From: Eudorina sp. 2006-703-Eu-15
Taxonomy: Eukaryota; Chlorophyta; Chlorophyceae; Chlamydomonadales; Volvocaceae
Length of the DNA: 64,000 bases
Assembly (NCBI GenBank): GCA_003117195.1
Contig: BDSI01000025.1
Coordinates: forward strand, 514,898 to 578,897
Direction: 5' to 3'
Part shown: positions 63,501-64,000 of the stretch, one piece after another
How the letters are laid out: each line of letters begins with the position of its first letter
Position numbering within the stretch: position 1 is the first letter of the stretch
Program-made: the position numbers and the translations under genes
The notes under the pieces: model-generated
What the model was told of the DNA's origin: nothing
Database searches by the model: none
The model's input: only the letters and a program-made list of their open reading frames with translations

Positions 63501-64000
63501 TCATTCCAACCGAACCGTCGCTCTGGCAGCAGCGCAGTTTGAAAATGTCTACCAATTTCCCGTACTCCCCCCCTCCATCTGCCCCCCTCTCCCCTCAGTC
63601 CCAGCTGGCGCTGCTGGAGGAGCAGGCCCGCGAGGCGGAGATGTTGGAGCGTCAGGTCCGGGAGCAGAGCAGCGTGGTGGAGCGCAAGCACGAGCTGGAG
63701 ATGCAGCTCACAGAGCTGGAGGCCACCGCGGCGGAGGTGCGGGGGAGCAGCGGGGGTAGAAGCAGTAGCAGGGGTGTCGTACAAGCAGGGGTGGCAGTAG
63801 CAGGGGTGGTACAAGCAGGGGTGGCAGTAGCAGGGGTGGTACAAGCAGGGGTGGCAGTAGCAGGGGTGGTACAAGCAGGGGTGGCAGTAGCAGGGGTGGT
63901 ACAAGCAGGGGTGGCAGTAGCAGGGGTGGTACAAGCAGGGGTGGCAGTAGCAGGGGTGGTACAAGCAGGGGTGGCAGTAGCAGGGGTGGTACAAGCAGGG
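59289..64000 (+). CDS. Long coiled-coil protein (5' part; runs off the window)
   Basis: Exons seen are 59289-59822, 60198-60374, 60947-61228, 61524-61727, 62063-63112 and 63599-63736, all phase 0 at both ends (178, 59, 94, 68, 350 and 46 codons). The ATG at 59289 (MTGSPALSESGGDSTTMAHL) follows CAACCACC. Sequence is dominated by heptads such as KLTREQSAERQTVLTSLKEE, RLEPLQGQLAALEDQLKELR and SLEAQLAELKQQ, with an Ala/Gly/Pro-rich low-complexity block in exon 5 that contains two related motifs, QFVEAVSNLGLVP and QWVEAVTSLGLGL. No signal peptide or membrane segment is evident. A structural role (cytoskeleton, basal body, scaffold) is possible, but no family is recognised. The gene continues beyond 64000. 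Confidence 0.85.
60505..60535. repeat. (GCCT)n microsatellite
   Basis: About seven GCCT units in the intron 60375-60946 of the coiled-coil gene. Confidence 0.85.
60614..60682 (+). repeat. Dispersed intronic repeat family R2 (copy)
   Basis: GGTTAAATTGAAAATAGAAA followed by TAAACCCGAAGAAGAACGAA and a CCCTAGGGTGGCACACC end. Related copies are at 55729-55757, 56717-56778, 57479-57512, 61258-61310 and, reversed, 63404-63463. Confidence 0.65.
63404..63562 (-). repeat. Composite R2+R1 dispersed repeat
   Basis: On the - strand a family R1 unit (GGTAGACATTTTCAAACTGC, CAGCAGCG counterpart) is followed about 60 bp later by a family R2 unit (CATTGAAAAAGAAGAAACCC, then GAGCCCGGGCACACCCATAT). This suggests the two are ends of one short mobile unit. 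It lies in the intron 63113-63598. Confidence 0.6.
63764..64000. repeat. 30-bp minisatellite running off the window
   Basis: Perfect tandem copies of GTACAAGCAGGGGTGGCAGT plus AGCAGGGGTG, at least seven, start about 28 nt after the donor at 63737. Perfect copies point to recent expansion. On the - strand they give a spurious His/Cys/Tyr-rich frame. Confidence 0.95.

Noticed and set aside
62000..63994. 664-codon - strand ORF with CYCHPCLYHP repeats
   Set aside because: It is antisense to the coiled-coil exons and the 30-bp minisatellite; the repeated peptide is a translation of the array.

Overview
The window looks like nuclear DNA of a chlamydomonadalean (volvocine-type) green alga. The grounds are many short GT-AG introns, very GC-rich coding exons in the right half, a hydroxyproline-rich wall-type protein with SPPPP and GPGP rods, TGTAA motifs just downstream of stop codons, and a complete tyrosine-recombinase retrotransposon whose layout matches the Kangaroo/PAT elements known from Volvox and its relatives. 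No prokaryotic operon, CRISPR array or rRNA is present.

Region 1 (1-29000, lower GC, rich in AT microsatellites, hairpins and MITEs) is occupied by one enormous + strand gene. I could chain its exons with consistent splice phases from 4611 to the stop at 28978 (about 2,390 residues), and a further 5' exon lies at 639-715. It encodes an S8 subtilase (HGTHVAG, AAGNAG and GTSMSAPL motifs) with a protease-associated-like insertion, a C-terminal beta-sandwich, lectin-like repeats, a 750-codon proline-rich rod exon, a duplicated Cys-rich two-exon module, a galactose-binding-like domain and a terminal LamG-like domain. The architecture suggests a secreted protease anchored in the extracellular matrix. 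The exon expected to carry the catalytic Asp (about 1270) has an apparent 1-nt frameshift.

Region 2 (31001-42806) is an 11.8-kb Kangaroo/PAT-like retrotransposon with split direct repeats A1...B1-A2...B2 (A 212 bp, B 129 bp). It contains a GC-rich tandem-repeat leader, a gag-like ORF broken by a 1.36-kb inverted duplication of gag/RT sequence, an RT-RNaseH-adenine-methyltransferase-like ORF, two unknown accessory ORFs, a tyrosine recombinase on the opposite strand and an embedded tRNA/SINE-like piece.

Region 3 (42807-64000, GC-rich) holds three ordinary host genes. A CRAL-TRIO (Sec14-like) lipid-transfer protein lies on the - strand (44980-50979). Head to head with it, across a 311-bp shared promoter, is an M16-family peptidase homologue that lacks the HxxEH zinc motif (51291-57361). 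A long coiled-coil protein (59289 to beyond the end) follows. Their introns carry two families of short dispersed repeats and several minisatellites.
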